Shown: positions 13,450 through 24,653 of the stretch, in pieces
How the letters are laid out: every line of letters starts with the position of its first letter
How positions within the stretch are numbered: position 1 is the stretch's first letter
DNA from: Fistularia commersonii
Taxonomy: Eukaryota; Chordata; Actinopteri; Syngnathiformes; Fistulariidae
DNA: 64,000 bases
Assembly: GCA_037954325.1 (NCBI GenBank)
Contig: JBBMNZ010000001.1
Coordinates: 17,184,258-17,248,257 of the forward strand
Direction: 5' to 3'
Position numbers and translations under genes: made by a program
Notes under the pieces: model-generated
Databases searched by the model: none
Told to the model about the DNA's origin: nothing
What the model saw: the letters and a program-made list of their open reading frames with translations, nothing else

Positions 13450-14130
13450 GTATGTGTGTGCATTTGCACATGCCGCGCACGCTCATGTGCATGCTTACAT
13501 GCGTTTGTGTTTTTCTCTGAATCCTCCCGAGTGACGCAACATCGCGACAACAACAGGAAATTATTCATCACAAACCTGCAGGCGCTGGCTTGTATTTTGA
13601 CACCGCACGGACCAAAATTCCACTTGATTGATCCCTGATTAATTTTCCATGCAGGAAAACTATCAATGTCAGTGCAGAATAACCATAAGAAACATGATCT
13701 ACTGCAGCTTGAACCCAAAATGGGCGTGCACATATTGATAACTTCAAAATCTGATTTAATCACTAATCAATATTTCATTGAATTTTCAAGCCAATTTTTT
13801 AAAGGAGGGTTTAACCTTTTTACTATTTTTTTATTTTGTGTTTTTCCTTTATGTTTTGTGGTTTAGTCAAGATTTTTTAAAATTCTCTGGAAATTATTTA
13901 GACCTATTTTCTTTCCGATTTTAATAAGTTTTAAGCTCAGTACTACTCTGATTTCAGTGCTTTCCTATATTATAAGAGACGTTAAGGCATTCAGGACATA
14001 CAAGAGCCACTGAAATATAGGATTTTAAATAATTTTTGTTGATTAAATATTCAGTCCTGAAACACAGTCATCCATTTCCTCAGGGCTTTTTTAATAATTT
14101 CAATAATACACATTAATTATACAAATGTCA
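11061..14130. other. Intronic sequence without recognisable genes
   Basis: Only small features are visible: short CA runs near 11388-11410 and a (TG)n tract at 13409-13449. No exon of the npas3 PAS-A domain is present on the minus strand. Confidence 0.5.
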
Positions 14131-14134
14131 TACT

Positions 14135-14240
14135 ATCTAGCACTCACTGTGGACAGCAACGTAGGAATTTCATTGAACATGGAAACACATGTCCTTGCTA
14201 TGCATATGACAATAAAGACTTTGAATCCTTGATGGTGATC
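14135..14240 (+). mobile_element. Probable LINE/SINE 3'-tail fragment
   Basis: The stretch GGAATTTCATTGAACATGG, then ATATGACAATAAAGACTTTG and AATCCTTGA, resembles the 3' tails of fish L2-type retroposons (a TTTCGTTG...GACAATAAAG pattern followed by a short repeat). There is no coding remnant, so the assignment is tentative. Confidence 0.35.
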
Positions 14241-14372
14241 ATTTTAACAATTCACAGTGGAATAAGCAAAGACATCATCGGCCAACTGCAAACAATCTGC
14301 GTGATGCGTTCAGGCTCATTTCAAAGTGTACGTGCATTTTTTTGCTTTCGTTTATTAGCGTGTTTGTCTTAC

Positions 14373-14455
14373 CTGTAAAATGTGGCTGCCCAGGTGTGGT
14401 TCAAAGATCTCGGAGGCGACAGCGCTGGGACTCCTCCTCCGCTGGTTACCGATAG
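14373..14455 (-). CDS. npas3: npas3 internal exon, bHLH-to-PAS-A linker and start of PAS-A
   Basis: This 83-nt exon supplies two bases that complete the split codon of the bHLH exon (G|CT, Ala), then 27 codons beginning IGNQRRRSPSAVASEIF and ending HLGSHILQ. From family knowledge, NPAS3 continues after SVK with IGxQRRRSPSA and FExHLGSHILQ at exactly this point. The frame fits without adjustment. The donor is TTACAG|GTAAGA (intron starts at 14372), giving phase 0, so the next exon should begin with the SLDGFVFAL part of PAS-A, which I could not find between 1 and 14372. The acceptor is the AG at 14457-14456. It is preceded by a (TG)n(CG)n(TG)n microsatellite instead of a polypyrimidine tract. 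Compared with the mammalian protein as I recall it, a few residues differ (AVASEIFEP against ALAIEVFEA), compatible with a fish orthologue or a teleost duplicate. Confidence 0.92.
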
Positions 14456-14590
14456 CTACACACACACACAAACGCGCGCGCGCACACACACACACACATG
14501 CACGTGCACACGCACGCACCCGCAAGTACACACAAACACCCACAAGGAGAGAGAAAGCACAGGACAGGACAGAAGAAGACCGGTGAGACT
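14456..14590 (-). promoter_or_regulatory. npas3: 3' splice-site region of the 83-nt npas3 exon, microsatellite-based with distal branch point
   Basis: In transcript sense the acceptor reads (TG)n, a CGCGCGCGCG core, then TTTGTGTGTGTGTG and TAG at 14458-14456. On the plus strand there is no CT dinucleotide from 14458 to 14588, so the transcript has no AG for 131 nt before the acceptor. A pyrimidine-rich stretch (transcript CTTCTTCTGTCC...CTTTCTCTCTCCTT) lies at 14580-14544. Just upstream, CTCAC with A at 14584 fits the yUnAy branch-point consensus, about 129 nt before the exon. Inference: branch point and polypyrimidine tract were separated from the AG by microsatellite growth. UG repeats at acceptors are known binding sites for TDP-43 and CELF-type proteins (established for CFTR exon 9). 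Confidence 0.6.
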
Positions 14591-14596
14591 CGGACA

Positions 14597-14667
14597 CATT
14601 GATACAAGCAAAGCCACACGAACAGACGCACACAACCGCATACTCACACACACACAAGCACAGACAC

Positions 14668-14711
<44 letters not shown>
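14597..14711. repeat. (CA)n microsatellite
   Basis: Interrupted CA-rich sequence from 14612, then a nearly pure (CA)n run at 14669-14710. It lies about 200 nt upstream of the 83-nt npas3 exon in transcript sense (as UG repeat), a second array beside the one at the acceptor. Confidence 0.9.
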
Positions 14712-14712
<1 letters not shown>

Positions 14713-16186
14713 TATACAGCCTGGCATGACGAACACACATTGCACAGGACAAGAGGAACCAATGAGGTCAGCTCTGCAGAACAATCTGGAAACAGCGTTG
14801 GCACTATAAGCTCCTGCTGCCTGAGCAACAATGTCAGGATCAGGCTAGGCTGAGCTTTAGGCCCAACTCATAATGCTAACAGTTCTTAGCTATATCCCGC
14901 TATCCCTGCAGAATGTCAAGAGATAGCATCGGCCATGTTGGTGACACTTCAGTATCATCCACAAATCTCTCCTCCCTGAGTAATTAAATTTTTTTTTGTA
15001 CTCTGAAACTCCCCCCAACAGTCTAGGCTTTCCTTAGGGTTAATAACTGTCTCCTGCTGTCCTCTTCTCCACACAAATACATGTGTGAGTGATTTTTTTC
15101 AATGCCATAAATACAGGACCCCGAGAACAAAGAATCCTGGCAATGTAGAACCCCTAGAACATGGAACCATTGGTATGTGAAAAATGTAACTTTGGAGGCG
15201 GGGCACTTGGCGGGCAGCGTCAGGTTTTTGTGCCTGGAGGTGTATCTCTCTCTCTCTCCACACAACATCCGAGCTCTCATCCCTGCAGGGCTCATTACTG
15301 CGCATGCACACACACACACACACACATGCGTGTACACACATTGCTGTCGGGGAGCTAACATGGTGGAATTACGGTCAATTAATGATGTAATAGCAGGTCC
15401 TGGTGGAGGAGAGGCAGAAAAGACAGTCAGAAGGAAGTATTGGGAAAACCCAGTGCAGCAGCTCCAGGGGCAATGAAGGGGTTAAACAACAGCAACGACA
15501 ACTACAACAACAAGAAGCAAGACTTATATTCTTTGAATTTAGTTTAATGAACATTCTCATCCTCCTCCATCCCCCAGCTTTCATCTCCTTTAATAGTTTA
15601 AAATAAATGTTGATTTTAGCCCAATTTTCCTGGATATTTAATAACAGCACATATAAGTGATTTTTTTTTTTTTCTTGAATTTACTTGAATCCTCTGGAAA
15701 ATCTCAAAACTGATTTTCTTCAGAATTCTCTGAACAATTTGGGTTATATTGTTTTTTTTGAAAATGCATTTTCATCGAGTCTCAAACAATATCTGTCCTG
15801 TTTTGGGAATTAAGTCTTTAAAATTCTTAGGTTCGTTTTGGTTTCTTCATGCTCCCTCTCGTCCCCTGGCAACCATTCTCTACATCTCTTTTGTTGTTCA
15901 TTGTTTTTTTTATTTTTCATCATTAATGTTATTTTCAAACAGATTGAAGCTTTTTCTTATTATATTTTTTCCAAATTTATTCTCAACTCATTGTCATTTT
16001 TTTCGGATATGTGCTTGTCTGTTTGTGGATATGTGCGTGTCAAGTGAACCCCCAACCCCAGGTCATGTTGTCCACTGAGATTTCGGTGAGGAAGAAGAAG
16101 GGGGATCAACATGTGAAGGCCGAAGAATAACAATGAAAATCTCCGTCCTCCTGTTGGTAGAGCCTCCAGCATCGCTTTCAGCATTT

Positions 16187-16188
<2 letters not shown>

Positions 16189-16237
<49 letters not shown>

Positions 16238-16366
16238 GTCTTAAAGGTTCAACAACACATGAAAAATCTGAACATACAATACGTGTTTGGGAGCTCTGAA
16301 CACACACACTGATGCATGCACACAAACTGACACTAACATCCACACACTCACACACACGCGCACACA
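16189..16366. repeat. (TG)n array followed by a CA-rich array
   Basis: (TG)n with one CG interruption at 16189-16237, then CA-rich sequence at 16304-16366. The two face each other as complements. Confidence 0.85.
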
Positions 16367-16650
16367 CTTATATTTAATGGTACAATAAATAATGCATGCT
16401 TATGTTTAAATGTTATATGTGCAATTTATTTATATGAAATTTTCTTCTAAATATATGTTTTCGTTCAGATGAATATCAAGGTATTTTTTTAGGTATCTGT
16501 GTGTGTCCTTGTGCACATATATATGTGTGTGTGTGCTCACGCGTTTGCGGCCGTATCCATGTGTGTCTCCCTGGTGACACTGGATGACAGGATTGAACTG
16601 CAACCTGAGTGGGCAGTGTTACTGTTACACAAATTGCCAATTCAATTAGT

Positions 16651-16727
16651 GGAGGGGGGTAAAAATATGAGGGGGGTGGGTGCGCTCAGGGGCGAGCTTG
16701 GGTGGGAGTGGGGGCGGGGGTAGAGGG
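16651..16727 (+). repeat. G-rich tract with potential G-quadruplexes
   Basis: Runs of three to six G occur at close spacing on the plus strand (GGAGGGGGGT, AGGGGGGTGGG, AGGGGCGAG, GGGTGGGAGTG, GGGGCGGGGG, AGAGGG). This meets the usual four-run G-quadruplex pattern several times. Plus is the template strand for npas3. Confidence 0.7.
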
Positions 16728-16830
16728 TCCTGATGGGAGGCTTCAGGCGTAGCTGTTGGCCGGGGCTGAGAGGGGTATCCTGGCAGTATGTCAGAGTCAA
16801 TTTATCAAGAGAGAACAATGGAGTGATATA

Positions 16831-16968
16831 AGGATGGAGAGTTTGTGGGGGACTGATGGAGGGATGAAATGAAGGGATGAGGCATGGGCAATGGAGGGAT
16901 GATGAAGGAATGATGACAAGGGTGAATGACGGAATGATGAATGGACAATGGACGGATGGAATAATGGA
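16831..16968 (+). repeat. Degenerate (ATGG/ATGAAGG)n repeat
   Basis: Short GGATG, GATGAAGG and AATGG units recur through the segment with many substitutions. A related looser stretch is at 17255-17340. It is a diverged tetranucleotide-type satellite without coding content. Confidence 0.7.
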
Positions 16969-17036
16969 GGACGTTTTCTAAATTCAAATTCAAATGTAAC
17001 ATTTCAAAGTTCTAAATTATGAATTTGGTATTTTAA

Positions 17037-17040
17037 CACA

Positions 17041-17099
<59 letters not shown>
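17037..17099. repeat. (CA)n microsatellite
   Basis: An almost uninterrupted CA run of about 60 bp. Confidence 0.95.
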
Positions 17100-17101
<2 letters not shown>

Positions 17102-17783
17102 CTTCCCCTTTAGTTAATTAAGAGTGTTTTTTCAAAGGAACATTTCGTCCAATTTAACTTTTGATGAGACGCCGCTGGTCAATAATCATCTTCATCAAAC
17201 TTTAACCCTTGGTTTCGACCTCTCGCCGTAATTCCTCCTCCACCTGCTGAATTAATGAAGGGCTCAATAAATGAAGGGATGAATTAATAAAGTGATAAAT
17301 TAAAGAAGGAATGAATTAATTGAAGGGATGACATCAGAGGGGAACAGTCGGAGTAGCCATACTTATTTTTACAGAATTAATGCGCTGTTCTTTGTCTGTT
17401 TGTTTTTCCAAATCAAATAAAACTAATTATTCTGATTCATACTAAAAAGGTTTAGTTTTTTTTCATTCATATTTAATTAAATAAAAATTTAATTGTAAAA
17501 CATCTCGCTAATATTCAACAACATTAAGTGCTTTAAAGATTGATATTAAAAGCTAATTTATTTTTCCAATTTTGTTTAATTTTCTTTTACTTTTATTTAC
17601 CTCAATTTGGTTTGGTTTTAACCAAATATATTCATTTATTTATCTTTCTATTTATTCATTTTGTTTATGCATTCATATGTCTATAAATCATATCTCCAAC
17701 AATGAATTTTGCGATAGGTTTGTTTCTATAGCGTTCCAGTTTCAAACTACTTGAACTGACAAAATAAAACAGAATACAACATA

Positions 17784-18102
17784 GGCGCTAGGGTGATGCA
17801 GTGGTTTGCGCTTCGGCCTCACAGGACGACGGACCCTGGTTCGATCCCAACAAGGGTACTTTTCTTTGTGGAGTTTCCATGTAGCTCCAACAGTCTAGAA
17901 ACATGCAGCAGGTAAATTGGGAAAAATTGCCCCGAATTGGTGACTGAATGGTTGCTTGTCTATATATGTGACCCTGTGATTGACTAGCGAACCAACCAGT
18001 CCAAGGTGTGCTATGCCCCTCTCGCCCGATGACAGCTGGGATAGGGTCCAGCATCCCCCGCAACCCTGAGTGCAGGATAAGCGGCAGAAGATGGATGGAT
18101 GG
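17784..18102 (+). mobile_element. tRNA-headed SINE with a Rex3-like 3' tail, best copy in the window
   Basis: A-box-like TGATGCAGTGG at 17794-17804 and a perfect B-box GGTTCGATCCC at 17838-17848 have tRNA-like spacing, so the head is an internal RNA polymerase III promoter. The body shows GGAGTTTCCATGTAGCTCC, AACAGTCTAGAAACATGCAG, TGTGACCCTGTGATTGAC and CGATGACAGCTGGGATAGG. The tail GGATAAGCGGCAGAAGATGG and (GATG)n matches the tails of the Rex3-like LINEs at 11018-11060 and 31560-31600. The element is 319 bp, a usual SINE length. It is a retroposon and not a tRNA gene, because no cloverleaf acceptor or anticodon stem is kept. Confidence 0.8.
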
Positions 18103-19595
18103 AAAATAAAATGCTGTTTTCTCCAATAATCCATCCATCCATGTGATGGAAAGTTAACGTTAATATTTAGAAAAAAAAAATCTTGCTTTCAGTCCATGTT
18201 GGAAGCTGAAGTTAATTAAAAAATCAATTAGGAAATAAATTAAAAGATAAGGGTGAAGGAGATAAAAAGAAAAGTCTGCAATGGAAGTGGAAGGAAAACA
18301 TAGTGAGTCTTTGCAGCAGCTGAGGAAGAAGATGAAGAATGGGGGAAAAGAAGTGGCTGAAAGTTAAAATAAATGAGTGGAAGCCGAAGCTTAGATTAGA
18401 GCCTCGTCAATTAAAACCAGGCGCGGAGTTTAAATAGTCGTTGTTCAATTTGTCCTTTTATTAAACAGGATTTTGGTAGATTTTTCTCGCTGGAAAAACA
18501 AAGCATTCATTTAAAGCAGTGATTAAAGGCAGATTAATAGTGTTTTTATTTAATCGTTAATGAAGGCCATACACTCACGAAAGCTCTCTGGCTTCATATA
18601 TTCACCCCTGGTGGTTTAAACAGAACTGCATGAAATAACAGAAAAAAATATTTGATCCATCATTAATAAAGTCAAATATCAATGCAAAATGACCCTAAAT
18701 TTTGTAATATATTACTTACAAATGAAATAACCTAATGTTTGTGATAGATTAAAACCGATTGGCAGAAACCTACCTTGTTTTATGTGATAAATTAACCGAC
18801 TAAATATTAGTTTAAAAATATACCTCAAAATTTTTCCTAAAGAAGTCACTAAAGACTTCCATAAAATCTGCAATAAAGAATCTAAATATTAATTTAAAGA
18901 GTACCATAAAATTTGTAATAAATCATCATTTAGCATTAAGGAATTAACTCCAAATTTGTAATAAATTATCAGTAGATGATTACTGTAAGATCATCGAGAA
19001 AGGTTCTGCTATTGATAATCCACGAACCAGAAAATTGACTTCCAGCGCGAGAGGTTGAGGCATCAACCTGACCCGGTCAGAACAGACCCAGAATGTGCAG
19101 GAGCCACCCTTTAGCTAGAACCTCAAACAAAAACAGGAAATGATTGAGAAGAATCATCATGAAATCATCCAAAACAGACTAAAAACAGACTTTGTCCTGC
19201 TTCTAATGTTTTTCCAGCACTTTGTGGACAATGACAGGTATCAGCTGGTGGTCTGTACCAACCATAACCCTGAGCATATCACCAGGATACCTCTGACACT
19301 TGGTTTGCTGCGGGTCGCCCTACACACACAATGAAATTTTTCAGTCCGAACAACGTTGGCTGGAGGAAAAGCCTCCACATTTCAGTCAAAACGTGAGTTT
19401 TGCTTCGATCGGGTGTCGGCCCTCTTTTTCTGAGATGTTCCATTCACACCTGGGAAACTCAGAAACAGAGAAACGAGAGCGAACAGAACACGTGTGAAAA
19501 CCACTGATGCCTTTCATATCCCCATATTTCAACAAGACTGCTCTTTGACTTTTCCTGGAGAACATGATCAGCCTCCTGTCGCTCTTCTACTCTCT
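18103..19595. other. AT-rich intronic sequence, nothing recognised
   Basis: No exon, RNA gene or identifiable repeat was seen, apart from runs of short AT-rich words such as repeated AAATTTGTAATAAAT-like motifs between 18700 and 18980. Confidence 0.4.
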
Positions 19596-19596
19596 G

Positions 19597-19597
<1 letters not shown>

Positions 19598-19667
<70 letters not shown>

Positions 19668-19686
19668 AATACACACATACACACAC
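19598..19686. repeat. (CA)n microsatellite
   Basis: A CA run of about 65 bp followed by CA-rich sequence with A and T interruptions. Confidence 0.95.
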
Positions 19687-19788
19687 TAAAGGTTCAGTGA
19701 GGCAGCAAGGTATTGGCACTGAGGGAATACAAGGAGCAGACAGTAATTAGGAACCAGCCTACTGTACCTCAGTCGTGCGCGTGCACCC

Positions 19789-19803
19789 TTACACACGCAC
19801 ACA

Positions 19804-19871
<68 letters not shown>

Positions 19872-20070
19872 CACACACACACGCACACAGACACAGTGTA
19901 ATTAGGTAGGGGGCCCCAACGCCCCAGCAGTGAACTGAACAAGCCCCTGAATACTCTCACTGGGATCAGCTGAACACTATAATACGTGGGAAAAAGGCGT
20001 GAGTGTGCACACACACACACACACACACACGCACGCACACAATCACACACATTCACACACATTCACACAC
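19789..20070. repeat. Two (CA)n arrays with a 100-bp unique spacer
   Basis: CA-rich DNA at 19789-19897 and 20008-20070. The second ends in three repeats of ACATTCACAC. The spacer 19898-20007 holds no feature I recognise. Confidence 0.9.
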
Positions 20071-20810
20071 ATTAATTAAGTGGCAGCCTACTGTGCGTGA
20101 AGGGAACAAGGTTCTCGACGGGCGCAGTGGGAGTGTTGGTGGACCGGTGGCGGCAGGATGAACCAGGTTGAAAAAAACTCTCCACCAGACGTTCTCCACC
20201 TGCCGTTTTCTGCTTTTCTCCTCTTGGAACCCTGGATACTAGAACCCGCCTCCAGCAGCAGGACAGTGGCTGATGGTTCACCCTGATCACTACTTTAATT
20301 CTAGTTATATTTCTGAAAAAGACATTTTTTGACTTTTTGTTATTATTTTCAGCTATTTTTTCTAAATTCCTTATTAGTCCATAAATATTTGTCAAAATGT
20401 CTTTCCAGTTAGATTCTCTCTTACACTCGTTCTAAAAAAAAGATTTTAATATTTCCGAAAAACTGCCAGCAATGGTGGAAAGAGTAAAAATGATGTACAA
20501 AATAGTTAAATACATGTACAAAATATTTAAATACATTTAAGGAGGAGTTTGAATGTTTACCATGAAAGATCTGAAAGATATATTATTTGAAGAAAACTAT
20601 GTGAGAATTTTCTACAAAAACAAAGTTTACAATAATCTATTTCAAGACAGTTTTTGATCAACAAAGAAATACTTCAAAAATACTATTATATTTTTGTCGC
20701 TTCAACAAGTATTCATAAAATGATCTGAAAATGACCTAAATCAAACAGATGTAGCAGAACATCATCAGTATTTACTTTATTCAAACATGTTCGAATACAC
20801 CAAAGACAAG

Positions 20811-20946
20811 AGTTATGGATGTAGTGAGAGAGGATATGAAGGTAGTTGGTGTAAGAGAAGAGGATACAGAGAAAAGGGTTAGATGGAGAGGGTTGATTCG
20901 CTGTGGTGATCCCTGAAGGGAAAAGCCAAAGGGAGAAGAAGAAGAT
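20811..20946 (+). mobile_element. 5'-truncated RTE-clade LINE, 3' end only (family of the copy at 52690-55671)
   Basis: Collinear with the last 130 bp of the copy ending at 55671 (GGATGTAGTGAGAGAGGATA, GAAGGTAGTTGGTG, GTTGATTCGCTGTGGTGATC, CCTGAAGGGAAAAGCC) and ending in an AAGAAGAAGATG tail. It encodes only the last residues of ORF2. A strong 5' truncation is typical of target-primed reverse transcription. Confidence 0.8.
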
Positions 20947-21263
20947 GTTTGATTGCAGCAGAGTAAAATTAATAATTTTCTGAGGCAAAATTTCATTCAG
21001 TCATTGTCTTTCACAATTATCCTCCATTCAGGGTGACTACAAAATTTTTCTAGCTTGTGAAACTGTGGGTCCTCATACGAGGACACTCCAGAATGACTTC
21101 TCTACACATTAAACAAAAACTTCTTCAACTCTTCCCTAAAGGGGAAGTTTTTGTTTTATTTACTTACTGCTACGAGCGATATTTGACGGAAGTACCCATT
21201 TCAGGACACATTTCACGCCCTCCCAAGGAACAGATTAGACATCAGCGGGGAGGATGCTCTAAA

Positions 21264-21770
21264 TAAGGGGTGTCAAACTAAAATACACAGTGGGACAAAA
21301 TTTAAAATCAGTACAGGTCAACAGCCAGAGTGGTTCAATGTTTATCGAAAAACTGGTTGAAATTAACTAGTTGCACATATTGACCCTGAAACTGACAAAG
21401 CTTTTAAATTTAAATCCACTAAATAAATAAAAAATCTGTTGCAACAATTTTTTATGGCTCTGTCTGCAGCATTTCCATCGTAATTTCTAGTGAAAAAAAA
21501 TTCCACAGCCAAAAAAGAAATTCCTTTAATGAAAAATCACACATGACTTGTGGTAGCAAGAAAAAAATTACAAAAATGAAATAAATAATACCTCAGTTTT
21601 CTGCTCTCTGATGCTCTCTAGTCTAAGCCAGAACCTTGAACTGACAAAGTTTATACGTTCTTGCCTATAAACAACAACATTAAACATAACATACAAGAAA
21701 AATCAGTTGCATTTATTTCTTATGGCTCTATAAGCAACAAATTCTCATCCCAAAATGTCAACCACCTAAC
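21264..21770 (+). mobile_element. hAT-like DNA transposon fragment
   Basis: It starts with AGGGGTGTCAAACTAAAATA followed by CACAGTGGGACAAAATTTAA, an arrangement common at the ends of fish hAT elements (terminal CAGGGGTGTCAAACT). I could not find a clear opposite terminus, so the right edge is approximate. No transposase frame is visible. Confidence 0.45.
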
Positions 21771-21989
21771 GAATGGTGCAGCTTCCTTGGCCATCACATA
21801 CTGACGCATTAAATGCCCCTTTTTTTTGCCATTTTCCGATGAAACTGGAGAAGCGTCCAATTTTTTTTCCTAAGTTTTTGACTTAAATACTTTCAAATTA
21901 CAGCTGAGTCTGCACTTTAAGCCCATATTGATTATATAATTGTGTCACTGGCCAAATATTTCTGGGCCTAACCATATATTTCTATTTAT

Positions 21990-23545
21990 CCATGTGTCCA
22001 TACATCTTCTGCCTCTATCTGGGAGCAGCAGGCTAAGCTGCTCTGTCTGCTTCTGTCTCCCGGCCACTTCACTGAGCTCTCCTGGGGGATTCCCCGAGCG
22101 TTCCCAGACCACCCAAGAGACAGAGTCCCTGACAGTATGTGCTGGATCTTACCTGGGTCCTCCTCCGAGTGGGACGTGCCCAGAACAAATCACCAGAGAG
22201 GCATCCAGGAAGCTTCCTTACCAGATGCCCGAGTCACCTCATCACCTCGAGATGCAGTGGCTCTAATCTGAGAAACTTCCCAGATGACTGAGCTTCTCAC
22301 CCTGTCTCTAAGGAAGAGTATGGACAGCCAGTAGAGGAAACTCATTTTGGCCCCCTATATCACCAATCCGGTTCTTTGGGTCTCTACCCACAGCCCATGA
22401 CCACAGATGAGGTTGGGAATGCAAATCGATGGGTAAATTGGGAGGTTTACTTTTAAACTCAGCCCCTTCTTCACCACAACAGAACAAATGCAGTATTCAC
22501 ATAAATGCTGACACTGCATCAATGCACCTGTTGATCTATAGCTTCATTCTTACCACACTTGTGAACAAGACCCCAAGATTCTCGAACTGCTCCAATTGGG
22601 ACGGGACCCCATACCCGCAATCGAGAGGGTACTCCACCTTTCTCTGGATGAGGACCGTAGCGTTTTGGAGGTGCTTTGTTTCATCCCATCCACTTCACAT
22701 TCGTCTTTGGACCACTCCAGTGAGAACTTGAGATTGTGGTCCGAGGACGCCAGCTGCACCAAATCATCTGAAAATAGCAGACACCCAATCCTGAGGCCAC
22801 CTAACCGGATCTTCTCAATGCTCTGACTGAGCCTTTATATTCTGTCCATCAAAGTTATGAACAGAATCTGTGACAAAGGTCAGCCCTGGCAGAGGCCAAC
22901 CCTCAATGAAAATGAGAAGAACTTCCTTCCAACAATGCAGACCAGGCTCTGGCACTGGTCATACAGGGACCAAATGGCCCCATAGGGGGATCCGGTACTT
23001 CATACTTCCCTCACAGGAGGGTATTAGTTGAAACTCCTCTTTGAGTACACCGTGCACATGAAGTTTGGTTGGGCAAATCCCGTCGCACCCTGTAGAACCT
23101 TACTGAGGGTGTAGAGCCGGTCCACTGTTCTGTGACCGGAATGAGAACCACCCGAATTCTCCTGAAACTGAGATTCAACTATCAAACAGACCCCTATGGT
23201 TGGAACACACCTTCCAGTCCAGACCACATCCTTTAAAAGAGATAGTTCATCATCAAGGTTTGCCAATCTAGAGACACAGCCTCTGATGATCATGCAATGT
23301 TGCAGAGGTGTGTCAGCCAGGACAGCTCCACAACATCCAGAGCCTTGAGGAACTCGGAGCTGACCTCCACCCTTGGGGCCCTGCAACCGAGGAGCTCTCT
23401 GACTACCTCAGCAACTTCAGCCCCACTAATAAGGGAGCCCATCCTTGAGTCCCCAGACTCTGTTTCCTCATTGCAAGGCGTCTTGGCGAAACTGAGTCTC
23501 AAAGTATTCCCTTTACAAACACACAATAACATGAGTTGAAGTTAG
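21990..23545 (-). mobile_element. Rex3-like LINE, 5'-truncated, inactive
   Basis: On the minus strand from high to low coordinates it shows AEVAEVVRELLG, LDVVELSWLTHLCNIA, TVDRLYTLSKVLQGA, then RT, thumb and C-terminal parts. The catalytic box near 22755 reads FSDD and keeps both Asp, unlike the copies at 7905 and 31560. CTGTGACAAAGGTCAGCCCTGG (plus orientation, about 22869) matches the conserved Rex3 RT segment. Several frameshifts and stops are present. It lies in the same orientation as npas3. The endonuclease half is missing. Confidence 0.75.
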
Positions 23546-24440
23546 CAGTGCACCATCTCCACTGTTATGCCTCAAGAACTGACTTTAACAAAAACTTATT
23601 TCTGTTAACTCAACCTATTTATGTATTCAACCACCATGTGTTGACCAAAGGGTCTGCACCCTTTGTTCCAAGGAGCGACCCCAACGCATCAATAAACTAA
23701 TTCTCACCTTCTTGTTAACTCCGGTACACACTCCGGAGGTGAGGGATGAGAAGGGAGGCCGTCTACTATGGGGGGCCCATCTCTGCACCCTCACCCATTG
23801 GACCACAACGAGGCACATGCTGTGATGTCATAAACTTGTTATAACCACACGTTTCAAACTGAGATGCCGCTCTAAAAGCTACGCTCTAGCAGCTTCTGTC
23901 GAGTGCACAAGAGGTGACCGTATATAGATGCAAAGTCAATTTTTCCGGACCGTGGTCCCAAACTCGATGTCCCGACCGGATGATCAGACCTCCAGACTGT
24001 ACCCAAAGATCTCAGAGTACCAACCGTGTCTCCAGATCACCAGCCGACTCTCGTCTCTGGTGGTGCACCTAGAGGACACCTCACTCCTGTTGGACTTACG
24101 CCTTATTAACATATTATCAATGTGTTATATTGACATTTTGGATAAATACCTATTTATTGAGACTGTGTTCAACTCATTAATTATTGTTTTCTAGCTTTGC
24201 TGGTGGTGCCCCCAACGAAGGTTGGTATCATTATTGAGTTAATGATATTCCGATAACTTTGATTGACAACTAATAATCATCACTGATAATTGTTGGTTAT
24301 TATTAATAACTAATTCTAGCTTCACTCATTGTGTCACAAATGGTGCCCCGTGTGAGGCTGGAGTAGAACAGTGCACAACACCACCATTAATTGTGTTGAT
24401 AGTGCACCCGTGTCCCACAGGCCTATTAATTAATAAACAA
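23546..24440. mobile_element. Possible LTR-retrotransposon remnant, uncertain
   Basis: Two primer-binding-site-like motifs, TGGTGCCCCCAACGAAGG at about 24202 and TGGTGCCCCGTGTGAGGCTG at about 24344, follow AT-rich sequence of the kind found at LTR 3' ends. I could not delimit LTRs or find gag/pol, so this is only a suggestion. No other feature is seen in the stretch. Confidence 0.2.
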
Positions 24441-24653
24441 GAAATTAAATATGAACTACAAATCATTCCTGACATCATTAAAATGATTTAGAAATTACCA
24501 AAAAAAGAATTGAAATTTAAAAACAAAATCTTGAATGATACTCTTTGAATCAAAATAAATTAGCGGCAAATTGTTAAATGTGATAAAGCAAAAAATAGAG
24601 AAAAAGAGTTCTAAAAGAAATGAAAATAGCAAAAATAAATTCAAAATCAAATA

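Larger units (their letters stand above)
1..14372 (-). other. npas3: Downstream npas3 intron, partial
   Basis: This begins with the GTAAGA donor at 14372 and runs out of the window. The next expected PAS-A exon was not found on the minus strand. It contains three LINE insertions, all on the strand opposite to the gene. Confidence 0.7.

Noticed and set aside
14456..14711. Minus-strand frames of about 100 codons extending the 83-nt exon upstream
   Set aside because: The extension is Cys-Val dipeptide from the TG array; the exon boundary is set by the TAG acceptor and the phase match.
17794..17848. A-box and B-box suggesting a tRNA gene
   Set aside because: No acceptor stem or anticodon arm can be formed and the downstream body is that of a SINE with a LINE-type tail.
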